DNA of 64,000 nt from Scylla paramamosain (GCF_035594125.1 NC_087168.1:12889650-12953649); one strand, 5' to 3'; counted from the stretch's first letter, positions 1 to 14,706 are shown. Translations and numbers: made by a program. Notes: generated by a model from the sequence alone, not told the origin.

Positions 1-362
1 GCTGAAAGAAGATCCTCTGAAGTGCCAGTCCCTATAGAGTAGAACCAAAAGGGTTATCCAGAATTAATGGTGTTTTGGAACCTGTCTCTTGAAGGAATTC
101 AAATCATAGGTAGGGGAGATACAGAAACAGGCAAGAGCTCCAAAGTTTACCAATGAAAGTGATGAAAGATTAAGAATACTCGTTAACTTGCATTAGGGAT
201 GTGGCCAGAACAGGAGTGAGAAAAGTACAAAGTCTTGTGCTACGAGGCCGAGGGAGTAATGCAGGCATAAAGTTAGCGAGATCAGGAGAGCAGCTAGTGT
301 GAAAGTAACGATAGAAGAAAGCAAGAGATGCAACACTGCGGCGATGAGAGAGAGATGGAAGA
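1..362 (-). mobile_element. LINE-B fragment, 3' end (copy 1)
   Basis: The sequence matches positions 35683-36040 and 51895-52250 along its length, for example in 'gatgcaacactgcggcgatg'. It is the 3' end of the reverse-transcriptase ORF of a poly(A)-tailed LINE on the minus strand, with many indels. It runs off the left edge of the window. A (GTT)n/(GCT)n tract follows at 366-420. Confidence 0.75.
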
Positions 363-365
363 CAT

Positions 366-420
366 CGTTGTTGCTGTCGTTGTTGTTGTTGTTGTTGTTG
401 CTGCTGCTGCTGTCGGCGTC
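366..420. repeat. (GTT)n/(GCT)n microsatellite
   Basis: A trinucleotide tract of mixed GTT and GCT units directly after LINE-B copy 1. From there to 690 I see no gene, only unremarkable sequence. Confidence 0.85.
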
Positions 421-691
421 GTAATCATCATTATATTCCCAAAGCGTTCAAGTTTTACATGCGCACTCATTCTCACGCTGCTCTCTGCTTACGTAATGCT
501 ACCATGAAAGTTATGTGTCTTAAACCTGTTTGGAATCTTCCTTCACCAGGGCGTTGGAGGTCAGGCGAGATAAGTTCACTTGCTGACCTAAAAAAAAGAT
601 ATTATTTTTAGTAACATTTATTTTGTGTCGTATTCTGTAACCTTTTAAATGTTATTGTCATTACATCAGGCCACTGGAAAGGGTCAACTGC

Positions 692-693
<2 letters not shown>

Positions 694-775
<82 letters not shown>

Positions 776-915
776 CTAAGTAACGGATCTGCGCAAGAGC
801 TTTAGAGAAAGTGAGAATAGGAATAAGGAGGAGGAGGAAAAGGCGGTGGTGGAGGTTAGAGAGGAGAAAGAGGAGGGGGTGGAGGTGGGGAGAGGAGAAA
901 GAGGAGGAGTGCGTG

Positions 916-1000
<85 letters not shown>

Positions 1001-1028
1001 GATCGGAATCAAGTGTGTGTGGGTGTAT

Positions 1029-1101
<73 letters not shown>
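694..1101. repeat. Three (GA)n tracts
   Basis: (GA)n at 694-775, 919-995 and 1033-1101, separated by a purine-rich spacer (GGA/GAAA) and a short unique piece. Long open frames here are dipeptide artefacts. Confidence 0.95.
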
Positions 1102-1103
<2 letters not shown>

Positions 1104-1277
1104 CGTGACAGGAAAAGAGTTAAAGTAGTTCTTTCACACACGCATGTGCAGTACGAGTATAAGACGTGGGCGGGTTGGAAAGACATTCACCCTGCATGGA
1201 TCATTCGTCGCCTGGATAGTTGAGGAAGGATAGCAACAATAGTAATGATGGTGGTGATGATAGTCATGTAATCATAA

Positions 1278-1640
<363 letters not shown>

Positions 1641-1687
1641 CATCAAAAGTTTTCCACTTATTTTTCTTTCTTTCCTTTCTTCTTTCT

Positions 1688-1798
<111 letters not shown>

Positions 1799-2103
1799 TG
1801 CAAGAGACGTCCGTGAAAGAATAAATTTTACAAAACAAAAACATTAAAACACAAATATATTCTTGTGTCTTTATTGCGCTCTAATAAAATTTTCATTAAT
1901 TTGAGGACCCAGTCCTCGACCGTTTTACCCTTCTGAAGCCTTGTCTAGCATCTGAACATTATAAATACTTGTTTTCTGAGTTATGATACTGCATGCATAA
2001 TTGTTAAATAAGTAAGATGTATAAAATAAATAAGAATAAAAGTAAATAAATAAATAAGTACAGCAATTGTAACTCTGGTGAATATGAAGAGGGACGATAA
2101 AAG

Positions 2104-2256
2104 GAGTAGTAGTAGTAGTAGTAGTAGTAGTGACGGTAGTGGTGGTGATGATGGTAGACATAATTAGGTGATGATTATGATGATGACCATATCAATAAAA
2201 ATAATGGTAACGTAATAATAATAATAGGTAGTAAGAAGATTAACAACGCCACCACC

Positions 2257-2314
<58 letters not shown>

Positions 2315-2563
2315 ATAAAACAGCAAGCCACGAATAAAAAAAATAAAAAAAATACAAGAATCTTCAAACTTTTCCGTTCCTTCTGACCTCAAGACGAGAA
2401 AGAAGGAAGAGGAGAGTATTAGTAAGAGGAGGAGGAGGAGGAGGAGGAGGAGGATAATAGTAACAGAATGAAGATAGAAGAGGAGGGAAAAAGGGGAGGA
2501 GAAAGAGGAGGAGAACCAGATGCAATTGAGAGGAAAAGACCTTCAGCATCCCCTAAAGAGCTG

Positions 2564-2633
<70 letters not shown>
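2104..2633. repeat. Microsatellite cluster: TAG, ACC/AAC, GGA, TG
   Basis: (TAG)n near 2104-2131, (ACC)n/(AAC)n at 2248-2311, (GGA)n near 2427-2452 and a 69-bp (TG)n at 2565-2633. No gene is visible between them. Confidence 0.92.
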
Positions 2634-2635
<2 letters not shown>

Positions 2636-2639
2636 ATTT

Positions 2640-3428
2640 TCAAGGCCACCAAAACCACCACCACCGCCACCAGGGCATCGAGTGACAAAGAGCATAAGAT
2701 CAAGGATGTAAGGCTGTAAGGGCAACACCAGCAGGCGGCCTTTGATTGTTTATGTGGGAGATCAAAATCCTCCTCCTCCTACTCCTCCTCCACTTCATCT
2801 TCTCGTGGCCAGAGGAGGAGGAAGAAGAGAAGGAAAAAAAAATATACGACAAAAGAAAATAACGTCTCAGCTTCGTGTTACGTACTTTTATCTCTACTAA
2901 CACTCCTTTTTTCCTCCTCCTCCTATCCATTTCATATGCAAAAACAAAAATAATGATAACGATGATGACTAATACAATATCAATGATAATAGTAATAAGA
3001 GTAACGTAAACAATGATGATATAATATGTATCGCTAAGACCACTATGGTTATCTGTCTGTCAGTCTGCCTGTCTTTCTGTCTGTGCGTCACATTTTCACA
3101 GCAACTTTATGGAATTGCACGATGAAATAAATACTACGTAGCACGGAATGGGCGAGAATTTACTTGTGAAAATGTCGAAATTACGAAAAAAAAAAAAAAT
3201 TACAATAAACTCTTACAAAGGGTGTTAGCAAAGAACTGTACTCTTAATGGGCATCGTTCATCTGGCGTCAGTATACTCTCGGGTTGTGCTTTTCTTGCTC
3301 CGAAATTCACTGCCTTGCGTCACCTGTGCAGATTCTGTTGTTTTGTTCCTGTAAATTTTATAGGATCTGGCAGTAATAATTATTTGTATCGTTCCTTCTG
3401 CTACTATTTTCACTTCTTCCTTAGCTGA
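2640..3428. other. No gene seen
   Basis: Mixed, mostly AT-rich sequence with short CTC/GGA-rich and A-rich runs. I found no LDLa exon, RNA gene or recognisable mobile element. Confidence 0.6.
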
Positions 3429-3429
3429 A

Positions 3430-3502
<73 letters not shown>

Positions 3503-3569
3503 TACTACTACTACTACTACTACTACTACTAATACTAATACTTGTCTTCTTGTTGATAGTGGTAGTAGC

Positions 3570-3621
<52 letters not shown>

Positions 3622-3650
3622 ATTGTTGTTGTTGTTGTTGTTGTTATTGC
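3430..3650. repeat. (ACT)n and (TAG)n/(TTG)n tracts
   Basis: (ACT)n at 3430-3531, then (TAG)n at about 3558-3621 and (TTG)n to 3645. ACT/CTA and TAG/GTA are complementary, so the pair can form a hairpin across a 27-bp spacer. Confidence 0.92.
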
Positions 3651-3689
3651 AATAGTCGGAATAAAAATAGTAACAGGAATGTTGATGCT

Positions 3690-4536
<847 letters not shown>

Positions 4537-4559
4537 ATTGCTCTCCATCTTACGTACTC

Positions 4560-5165
4560 GCATGTAGCACAGGTGCCCAGGGAAGTGACAGCGTGTTCTA
4601 CAAAGTATTTCAGACAAAAAAAAAACATTACATTCATTAGCCCAGAAAAGTGATGGCGTGTCTTACAAAATGTTTTGGACCAAAGTAAAAAGAAAAAAAA
4701 GAGAAAAAGGGGGAAAACACACATAGCATTCACTTAGCCAATGAAGTTTTGTCGTATGATATAAAAAGTTAGGGACTAAAAAAAATAATGATGACGGCAT
4801 CTAGTATCGGCGTATTCTATAAAACGTTTCGGAGTAAAGTAAAAAGATTAATAAAGAACAACAAGATAGCATCAGACGTCACGTTCAGTTGGCCAAAGAA
4901 GTGATGTGTTGTTCTAAATAATGTTTCGGACTTAAAAATCAAACAAATAAACAAACAAAAAAAAAAAAAAAGGAAAGAAAGAAGAAGAACAAGGCATCAG
5001 ACAATACATTCAATTAAACAAAGAAATTATGTGATATGATACCAAGTTGTGGACTAGAAAAAAAAAATAAAAAAAAGTAAAAAAAGAAGAAAAAATAAGA
5101 AAGCATATTCAGTTGAGTAGAAAAATTGTCATTCTATAAAATGGCTCAGAAAAGGAAATAAATAA
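4560..5165. repeat. Decayed tandem array, about seven units
   Basis: A unit with the core 'cattcagttagcccaaga', then 'agtgatggcgtgttctac', then 'aaaatgttttggac' and an A-rich tail recurs near 4565, 4631, 4726, 4795, 4871, 4993 and 5104. Spacing is roughly 65-120 bp, and units differ at many sites. The A-rich ends vary in length. I do not know what element it is. Confidence 0.65.
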
Positions 5166-5374
5166 ATAAATTAATTAATTAACAAAAAATGCAAGAAAAC
5201 ATTAAAAATAACTACCTCTACATCTCATCTTCATTTTTTCATCTTGGTCTTTGCGTTTCTTTTAGTATGAAGCGCATTATTATTATTATTATTATTATTA
5301 TCTATTTATTCGTTTCTCTTCATTTGTTACGTGAAAACATGTAATTCACTGGGCTTTGTGACGTCACTTCCTGC

Positions 5375-5472
5375 GGGTTAGGTGAGGTGAAATTAGGTTA
5401 CGTTAGGTTTGGTTAGGATAGGTTGGGTTACGTTAAGTTGGATTAAGTTAGTTTAGGTTGGGTTAGATTAGT
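5375..5472 (+). repeat. Degenerate telomere-like TTAGG stretch
   Basis: About twelve near-copies of ggtta / ggttaggtta with substitutions. TTAGG is the ancestral arthropod telomere unit; this is an interstitial, decayed version. Confidence 0.6.
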
Positions 5473-5531
5473 TCATATTTTAGTGCATTATGAAACTAAA
5501 GATATAATTGTGCAAGTTTGTTGTCATGGTT

Positions 5532-5565
<34 letters not shown>

Positions 5566-5709
5566 TTCGAGAAGAGAAATTTTAGAAGGGTGGAAGGGAA
5601 CTAAAAGAGAACAGATAGATAGATATATAGGATAGAGAGAGAAGGATAGGATAACAGAAGAAAGAAAAGGAGAAATGCGTATTGTTTCTTTTGACACAAT
5701 GAAAATGAT

Positions 5710-5710
<1 letters not shown>

Positions 5711-5778
<68 letters not shown>
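5711..5778. repeat. (GA)n microsatellite
   Basis: About 68 bp of pure GA. A shorter (GT)n tract lies at about 5528-5563. Confidence 0.95.
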
Positions 5779-5780
<2 letters not shown>

Positions 5781-5904
5781 TTTAGTGAATTCTGCAACCT
5801 TAGAAGACTAGGCTGATGAATACACTGAAGCGAGTAACAAGTTAAATTTGTGCTTGTTAAATTCATCTTTACGAGTAATTAGTAACAACCACAATATCTC
5901 CTTT

Positions 5905-5939
5905 GTCTTCTTCTTCTTCTTCTTCTTCTTCTTCTTCTT

Positions 5940-5970
<31 letters not shown>

Positions 5971-6370
5971 TTTTGTTCTTCCTATGTTTTTTTTTTCTTG
6001 TTCCTCCTCCTCCTCCTCCTCCTCCTCCTCCTCCTCCTCCTCCTCCTCCTCCTCCTCCTCCTCCTCCTCCTCCTTCTTCACCTTTTCCTCTTCTTCTTCT
6101 TCTTCTTCTTCTTCTCCTCCTCTTCAGCTTTCTTTTTGTTGCTATGTTGTTGTTGCTATTGTTGTTGATGTTGTTGTTGTTGATATTCTTTTTCTTCTTC
6201 TTCTTCTTCTTCTTCTTCTTCTTCTTCTCCCCCTCCACCATCACCACCACCACCACCACCTCTTTCTCCTCCTTCAGTGTCTAGTCTTTTCTTCCATTAG
6301 CAATTATACCCTCTTTTTCAGCCGCTTTTTTCATCACCTCCCTCCTCCTCCTCCTCCTCCTCCTCCTCTA
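5905..6370. repeat. Long polypyrimidine region
   Basis: (CTT)n, (CCT)n and (TTC)n blocks make about 460 bp that is almost all pyrimidine on the + strand, broken only by a TTG-rich piece (about 6137-6185) and an ACC piece (about 6237-6260). It can form triplex DNA. Confidence 0.93.
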
Positions 6371-6395
6371 TAATTCTTCTTTCGCTTACTTACTA

Positions 6396-6582
6396 CCATA
6401 TTCTGAAACAGTTCTGTGCCGCACCTCCACTACTTTCAATAGGCTCTATAATTTGAAGCTGCGCAAGTTTCTAAGGGTGTTCTTACGGTTCTAGTGACAG
6501 ATTAACAACAATTCTTCTTATTAACAGGGGAAACACTCTTAAGAACCCGGGTAATCATTCCTGTGGCCTTTGAAAATAGTCG

Positions 6583-6661
<79 letters not shown>

Positions 6662-6675
6662 TTTCAGAATACGGG
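6396..6675 (+). mobile_element. MITE copy A, with internal (GA)n expansion
   Basis: Terminal inverted repeats tattctgaaac and gtttcagaata bracket a sequence shared with copies B, C and D. The right arm's 'gagagagc' has grown into a 75-bp (GA)n tract (6585-6659). No coding capacity; a non-autonomous DNA transposon. Confidence 0.8.
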
Positions 6676-6925
6676 CGTTGGTTCGGCTGATAAAAGGGAA
6701 CTTTTAACAAACAACCACTGCATGAAGAGAAGTAACAGAGGTAAAGGACTCCTGCGGTAATCTTAAGGGCAGTGAGAAGACTCATGTGGTAAAATCTGGG
6801 TGAGGGATGAGGGCATGAACACACGGTTGTAGATTTGCCAAGAGAAGTGGATGGATGTGGTAACGATGATGAAGTAATAAAGGATGTGGTAACAGTGAGT
6901 AACCTGATGGTGTGTGAAGAGGGCA

Positions 6926-6927
<2 letters not shown>

Positions 6928-7010
<83 letters not shown>

Positions 7011-7039
7011 TGATTGAATGATTGATTTATTTTATACGT

Positions 7040-7137
<98 letters not shown>

Positions 7138-7175
7138 TTGATTGAATGATTGATTGATTGATTGATTTTATACGC

Positions 7176-7242
<67 letters not shown>
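6928..7242. repeat. (GA)n-spacer-(GA)n-spacer-(GA)n
   Basis: Three (GA)n tracts (6928-7007, 7043-7135, 7181-7242) are separated by two copies of one spacer beginning 'aattgattgaatgattgatt' and holding 'ttttatacg'. The second copy has extra ATTG units. This is a tandem duplication of a (GA)n-plus-spacer unit. Confidence 0.9.
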
Positions 7243-7244
<2 letters not shown>

Positions 7245-7249
7245 CTCTT

Positions 7250-7528
7250 TCCTTACTTTCCCAATTAAATAAGAAAATAATAATGGAAAAAAAGAAAATA
7301 AAAAAGGCCAAATGCCAATACCTTGCGGGGAAAAGAAAGGGAAAGGCGAAGCATTACCCAAGAGCAGTGGACCTTTGACATTTGCACCTCCAAGACGTGT
7401 TATTAAATGAGGCTCCTGCTTATTTGGTACATAATGACTGACTGAACGCGTGCACCATAGGGGGAAAAAAAAAGAAAAAGACGAAAGGAAAACTGAGCAT
7501 ATGACAGTGATGATAATGATATTGCTAA

Positions 7529-7568
<40 letters not shown>

Positions 7569-7780
7569 TGTTGTTGTTGTTGTTGTTGTTGTTGTAGTAA
7601 TAGCAATAGTTTTAGTGAAAATAATAATAATGATAATAATAAAGTATATAAACGAATAAGAAAAAAAATAGAGAATTGAAATAAGCAAGTAAGTAGATAA
7701 ATAAATATATACATGTTATGAATCATCAGCAAGGAAAAATGCAAGTCATAATACTGAAGAGAAAGCGAAAGAGGGTGGGT
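7250..7780. other. No gene; (TAG)n/(TTG)n tract inside
   Basis: Unremarkable A-rich sequence with (TAG)n at about 7529-7567 running into (TTG)n to 7596. No exon or RNA gene recognised. Confidence 0.6.
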
Positions 7781-7963
7781 GGTGTTGCTTGAAAATACGA
7801 GTGAGATCCTTTACGTACTGTGCAGAAAATATCATGCAGTTTGATTTAGCAGAGACCAAGAAGTAAGTCATAATGTCGTAAATGTAGCTAAGGCAGTACA
7901 GTATATTTTGTCTGGAAATACGAGTGAGATTCTGGAAATACTGTGCACTGAACTTTACGCAAT

Positions 7964-8051
<88 letters not shown>

Positions 8052-8350
8052 CCTGTTTGAGCATTATAAAAGAGGCCATGCGTATCAAAGACAAAACATC
8101 ACACAATCTGATTCAGTTGGAAAGTGAAATGGAAGTCATCATACCGTATTATAAAGTGCATCTCGCTTGAGTGTTATAATGTGATGGCCATACGTGCCAT
8201 AGACACAGCATCATGCAGTCTGATTCAGTACAAGACATTACACTGCGAATAAATGACACTATTACATAATATTGTTCGAGTGTTGTACCAGTAGTGAGAT
8301 GTTTAAAGCGTCATAGATAAACACCATGCCATCAGATTCAGTTTGATAGG
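7780..8350. repeat. Second decayed tandem array
   Basis: Motifs such as 'cagcatcatgcagtctgatt' and 'tgagtgttataatgtgatgg' recur in diverged form near 7800, 7920, 8050, 8165 and 8275, interrupted by (GA)n at 7966-8049. Some units ('catcacacaatctgattcag') resemble units of the 4560-5165 array ('catcagacgtcacgttcag'). Confidence 0.55.
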
Positions 8351-8361
8351 AAAATGCAAAT

Positions 8362-8362
<1 letters not shown>

Positions 8363-8452
<90 letters not shown>
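8363..8452. repeat. (CA)n microsatellite
   Basis: About 90 bp of pure CA. Confidence 0.97.
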
Positions 8453-8453
<1 letters not shown>

Positions 8454-8459
8454 GGCAGA

Positions 8460-9483
8460 GCTGAAGCAAATGTCGTAGGATAAGTGAGGTGCAGATTGAA
8501 AAGGTCAGAACGGGACATCCTCAACGGAATTCTCCCAAGAGTCGACGCGCCGCTGATAAAAGCTGATTGGAAAGGCCACGCGCAGGATGCACACTTGCCC
8601 GGAAAAGTGATGTCACGATGTTCGCTCAATTTCACGTCTATGAATCAGATGAGAATGAATGTATGGATCAATGAACTGCCTCGTATGTACTCGAAGCTTT
8701 GCAAAGAAAAATGGAATTAGTTCTTATTGGGGTATTTTTTTTTCTTCAGACGTTTCGTACATGGCATTACTTCTTTTGGCGACTGTACGACGGATTATCT
8801 TGGGCGAGGACTGAAAAGAATGTTTGGGAAGTGGAAAGAAAGTTTTGTATAGAGAGAGAAAACCGCAATATTCAAAAAGCTGAAAAAAAAAATGTTGAAA
8901 TAAAAGTTACAATATTTGAACTGATTAAGACGAAATTAACATATTGAAGGAGAAAAGTACATGCTCTTTCTTAGAAATATCGCTTTAATCCATTCTCTCT
9001 ACCTCATTCTCTGTCTTTTCTTCGGTCGTCTCTCTCCAGCAGGTGCACTCCAAATTCACTGTTTAGGTGTTTCTCATCTTCTCGTCATTATCAGTGACAG
9101 TGAAACACAACGAAATGAAAGAAAAGAAAAGGCGGCGGCAATAAATCGTGATGGTATAGTATTTTTTATGGCCCACAGCCTAAATAAATTTAAATTAATG
9201 TAACTGTCAAAAAAAAAAAAAAAAAAAAAAACAGGTGGCTGGAGGAGGGGGGACGTAAATGAAACACTGACAACTCGCAGTGGTATGCAAAACACAGAGG
9301 AAAAATTTTTGCGCGGGAACTTTAAATCACTGTAACACTTTTCAACGAGGCCAACTTCTGTCGCCTTGATCTTTGCTGCCTCACCGCGAGACTCGAGAAA
9401 CATGAAGCACGATAATTGGATCGTATAACTCACTTACTATTGAGAAAACTCTTACCTTATATAAGTCTGAGTGATGAAAACGC

Positions 9484-9535
<52 letters not shown>

Positions 9536-9806
9536 TTTTTATGTATTTATTTATTTATTTTTTTTAGTACACCGGAACATTAACACTTTTCTCTGATGTC
9601 AAAATAGTTCACCAGTTTTATTTATTTATTTATTTTATTTATTTTTTTCATACACTTATATTACCAGGTTGAAGTCTTCCGAATAGTACCTACTCACGTT
9701 TTCTTCGCTATTGCGTCGACTTTATGTGAGGTTGAAGGAGACCAGGAGAGTGTAGATGATTCGTATCTCTTTTTCCTTTTTTCTTTTTTTCTTTTTTTTA
9801 TTTTCT

Positions 9807-9875
<69 letters not shown>

Positions 9876-9918
9876 TTCAAAATGTAACCCTAGAATTGAA
9901 AGAACCAATGGAACGCGA

Positions 9919-9996
<78 letters not shown>

Positions 9997-10330
9997 TCAA
10001 ATACACCTCATCCTTATACATAACCCTATCTGTCTGTCTAGCAAGTTAAGGCATGTAGTACATCCTTAGAATAGTACAACTAATGAACAATAACACAACG
10101 TAGCGAGTCAGTAACTCCCAGCTTCATATTAACTTAAGGTTCGTAGTGACGGTGGTGTTCTAACAGAAACCTCCGCTACTGTACAGCCACGGCCGCCACT
10201 CGAGTAACACACTGCACTCTCTTTCCATTGAATTTAGTGTCTTCCCTCAATATGAAATTCCTGACATCCCAAGAATCTGCCAATTGTTAGGTCTTATGAG
10301 ATCAACTGGAGACCACAGAATTAAAAGGAC
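8460..10330. other. No gene; microsatellites inside
   Basis: Contains (TG)n at about 9490-9532, (TTTA)n near 9540 and 9618, (TG)n at 9808-9872 and (GA)n at 9924-9990. Short open frames here show no family signature. Confidence 0.6.
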
Positions 10331-10543
10331 TATATTCTGAAACATTTCTGTGCCGCATCTCCAATATTTTCAAAAGGCTCTAGTTGAAGTTAAACGGGTT
10401 TCCAAGGAGGTTTTTAAAGGTCTAGTGACATATTAACATGGTTTCTACATTATTAACATAATAAACGCTCTTGAGAACCCGGCTGATCATCTCTGTGGCC
10501 TTTGAAAATAGTCGTGTTGAGAGAGCAAAGCGTTTCAGAATAC
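10331..10543 (+). mobile_element. MITE copy B
   Basis: Same element as copy A, same orientation, without the (GA)n expansion: the arm reads 'gttgagagagcaaagcg'. Its termini are tattctgaaac and gtttcagaata. It ends 180 bp before LDLa exon 1. Confidence 0.82.
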
Positions 10544-10722
10544 GAACCTGAAGACTGAAGAGAGGGAGTTTGTCAGTATAAATCAGAGGATTAAAGATTG
10601 AAAAGCAGCACAAAACGCAGTGAAAATGAGTGCAGAATGTGAATACTCGACTTGTGGCCCCGTCTGTACCTGTCCCTTGTATTCTTCCCCCCTGGCAAGT
10701 GTGTCTGTGTTGCCTGTTGCAG

Positions 10723-10833
10723 ACATTTGCTTGGTGACCCAGTTTCAGTGTGATGACGGGAAGTGTATTGAGAATTACCGAAGGTGTGACCATATTGCTG
10801 ATTGTGTCAACGCTGAAGATGAGGCGGTTTGTC
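10723..10833 (+). CDS. LDLa exon 1
   Basis: This exon encodes one LDLa module of about 36 residues. The acceptor is ttgcag and the donor gtgagt, phase 1-1. Six cysteines are in LDLa order (CLVTQFQC, DDGKC, RRCD, ADC, AVC). The calcium loop is unusual: after Cys5 it reads V-N-A-E-D-E instead of x-D-x-S-D-E, so one acidic ligand is Asn and the Ser is Glu. It is the first module visible here; no other LDLa exon was found upstream. A (CT)n tract starts 37 bp after the donor. Confidence 0.85.
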
Positions 10834-10866
10834 GTGAGTAACTAATGGAACACACACATACACACA

Positions 10867-10869
<3 letters not shown>

Positions 10870-10955
<86 letters not shown>

Positions 10956-11010
10956 CTTCTTCTTCTTCTTCTTCTTCTTCTTCTTCTTCTTCTTCTTCTT
11001 CTTTCTTCCT
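10870..11010. repeat. (CT)n then (CTT)n
   Basis: (CT)n at 10871-10934 grades into CTTT and CTT repeats. It begins 37 bp after the donor of exon 1. The rest of the intron to 11500 has no feature I recognise. Confidence 0.93.
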
Positions 11011-11519
11011 TTCTTTATTTGTTCTTATTATTATTTTGTTCTTGCTCTCCGATCTTCTTCCTTTGTTGATCTTCATCTTGGTTTTCTTGTTCTTGTTCTT
11101 CTGTCTTCTTTTGTTGTTCTTCGTCTTGTTCTAATTTTTCTTGTTCACCTTTTGTCCTCTTCCTCTCGGTGCATCCTAACATACACACGCATGGTAGTTA
11201 AGGAGTTATTATCGTATCATAATACAAACTTACCTATTAATATCTGGACCGAATGTGGAAGTCCTAGTGCTGTACTCCAATAGTCTCTGTAGTGTTAGAA
11301 TTATTTTTTTTTTCATTTATTTTATACCACTAATTGAATGTGCAGTTTATTGTGACGTGTGCAAAAAAAGCATATATATTTTTTACACTTACTTATAATA
11401 AGTATGTACTTCTATTTATATCTATTCACTCATTTGAATGTTATATATATTATCACAGTCTGAAGGTCAGTAGCATATTAATTAATCTAGTTTACCACCA
11501 TCACCACTACCACTTGTTT

Positions 11520-12520
<1,001 letters not shown>

Positions 12521-12522
12521 TC

Positions 12523-12645
12523 ATAGTATTATTTCCAACTTCGTACGCTGCCCCACGCTATTGTTTCTCGCGTAGGCTCGTATCCCACCGCTGGTCAAGG
12601 GAAACGAGAGCGTGGGGCAGCATAAAAAGCTGGAAATAATACTAT
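12523..12645. mobile_element. Fold-back element or hairpin
   Basis: The left arm 'atagtattatttcca' plus 'acgctgccccacgct' matches the reverse complement of the right arm 'agcgtggggcagc' plus 'tggaaataatactat'. Arms are about 37 bp around a loop of about 50 nt. It is probably a small MITE or fold-back relic; only one copy was seen. Confidence 0.65.
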
Positions 12646-12675
12646 CATAGAAAAATATACTACATTTACTTCTAC

Positions 12676-12676
<1 letters not shown>

Positions 12677-12745
<69 letters not shown>
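12677..12745. repeat. (GA)n microsatellite
   Basis: About 69 bp of GA. From here to 13560 the intron is A-rich with no recognised feature. Confidence 0.96.
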
Positions 12746-12747
<2 letters not shown>

Positions 12748-13559
12748 CAGACAGGCAGAGAGACAGAGGCATAATTAGGGACCATAAAAGCACCTAAGAA
12801 AGTTTTTATTTTCTTATTTTGTTGACGTGACAAGGGGACTGGCTCATGACTATAAAGTGAACTAAATGAGAAAAATACATGTCCGCTGAATGCTCCCGGT
12901 GCAAAAAAAAAAAAAAAAAAGTCCCAAGAAGAGGAAATGGGACTTAAGCATGCACAAGTGAATGTTTTTAGAGCTTCTGGAAAAAAAATGATATTAGAAA
13001 TAATGAAAAATAGGAAGAAGAAAATCAGAAAAAATTAAGTTATAAAAAGTTCGAAGAGAGCTCAGGTTATGAAATCTTTTATACGTGAATGTAATTTAGA
13101 ACTTAAAGAAAAAGGAAACGAAAGTATATAACAATAGCAAAAATAAAACGAAACTTTGAAAAGGAAGGTTACAGCAAAAAGGCTTGAATAAAAATTCAGT
13201 TTAGAACGCAAATTGAAGGGAAGAGAAACAGAACTAGGGATAATGAAAATAGTAGTAAAGATTCTAAGAAAAAGGAAGGTTTTAGAAAAAAAGATTAGCT
13301 AGGAAATTAAAGTTTTGATTTTTTTTTATGTTGTAGTTTGCAAATTTAAGGAAAGGAAAACGAAGTCAGGGATAGAGAAAAAAATATTACTGTAGTGGTT
13401 ATAATAATAGTAGTGGTGATGGTGGTAGTTGGGATTTTCTTGGTATGCAATGAGCCCCATACACAATATTGCATGGGTCTTGTGCATGTACGTATGTATG
13501 TACTCATGTATACTTCGGTAATAGAAGGTTTCATAGTATTTTCGGTCTCGAATGGTGCA

Positions 13560-13987
<428 letters not shown>

Positions 13988-14032
13988 AACAACGCCCACC
14001 CACGCATGTCTCCCGCCCCGACCCTCCACCAG

Positions 14033-14140
14033 CCTGCGAACATCCCAACTTCCAATGCATTAGCCTTATGTGCATCCCGCCCGAGGCTCACTGTGATGGG
14101 AAGGTGGATTGTGATGATGGGTCCGACGAGATTGGCTGTC
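14033..14140 (+). CDS. LDLa exon 2
   Basis: One LDLa module, phase 1-1, acceptor ccaccag and donor gtatgt. The pattern is CEHPNFQC, ISLMC, AHCDGKVDC, then DDGSDEIGC, so the calcium loop is canonical. The Cys2-Cys3 stretch (I-S-L-M) lacks the usual D-G turn. A 115-bp (CT)n run ends 52 bp before the acceptor and may serve as an over-long pyrimidine tract. Codons are GC-rich with several CpGs, unlike exons further right. Confidence 0.88.
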
Positions 14141-14242
14141 GTATGTATTGATTTGTGTTCCTTAGCATTAGTAGTAAGGTTGTTGTTGTGGTGTAGGTTT
14201 TGTGTTGTAGATTGGTGGTGATGTCTGTCTGGTGTTGTTGGC

Positions 14243-14243
<1 letters not shown>

Positions 14244-14330
<87 letters not shown>

Positions 14331-14613
14331 TCTTCTTCTTCTTCTTCTTCTTCTTTTTCTTTTGTTGCCGTCTATTTTTGTTGTATTTTTTTTTCTTTTT
14401 CTTCCTGCTGTTGATTCTTTTTCTCCTCCTCCTCCTCCTCTTTTTTTTTTTTAAATGTGGCTTATCGTTTTTCTTCTCGTTCTTATCACTGTTTAAATAA
14501 ATTTTTATTCATTTATTTTGTTCTATTTTATGTTTTTTTTTTCAATTTATTTTTCATTTTTTTATTCTAATATTCTCTCCCTATCTCTTATAAATAGATC
14601 TCTAACTGTACTA

Positions 14614-14706
<93 letters not shown>
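14244..14706. repeat. (CT)n/(CTT)n and (CT)n tracts
   Basis: (CT)n at 14245-14327, then (CTT)n to about 14356, and a second (CT)n at 14617-14706. Confidence 0.95.
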
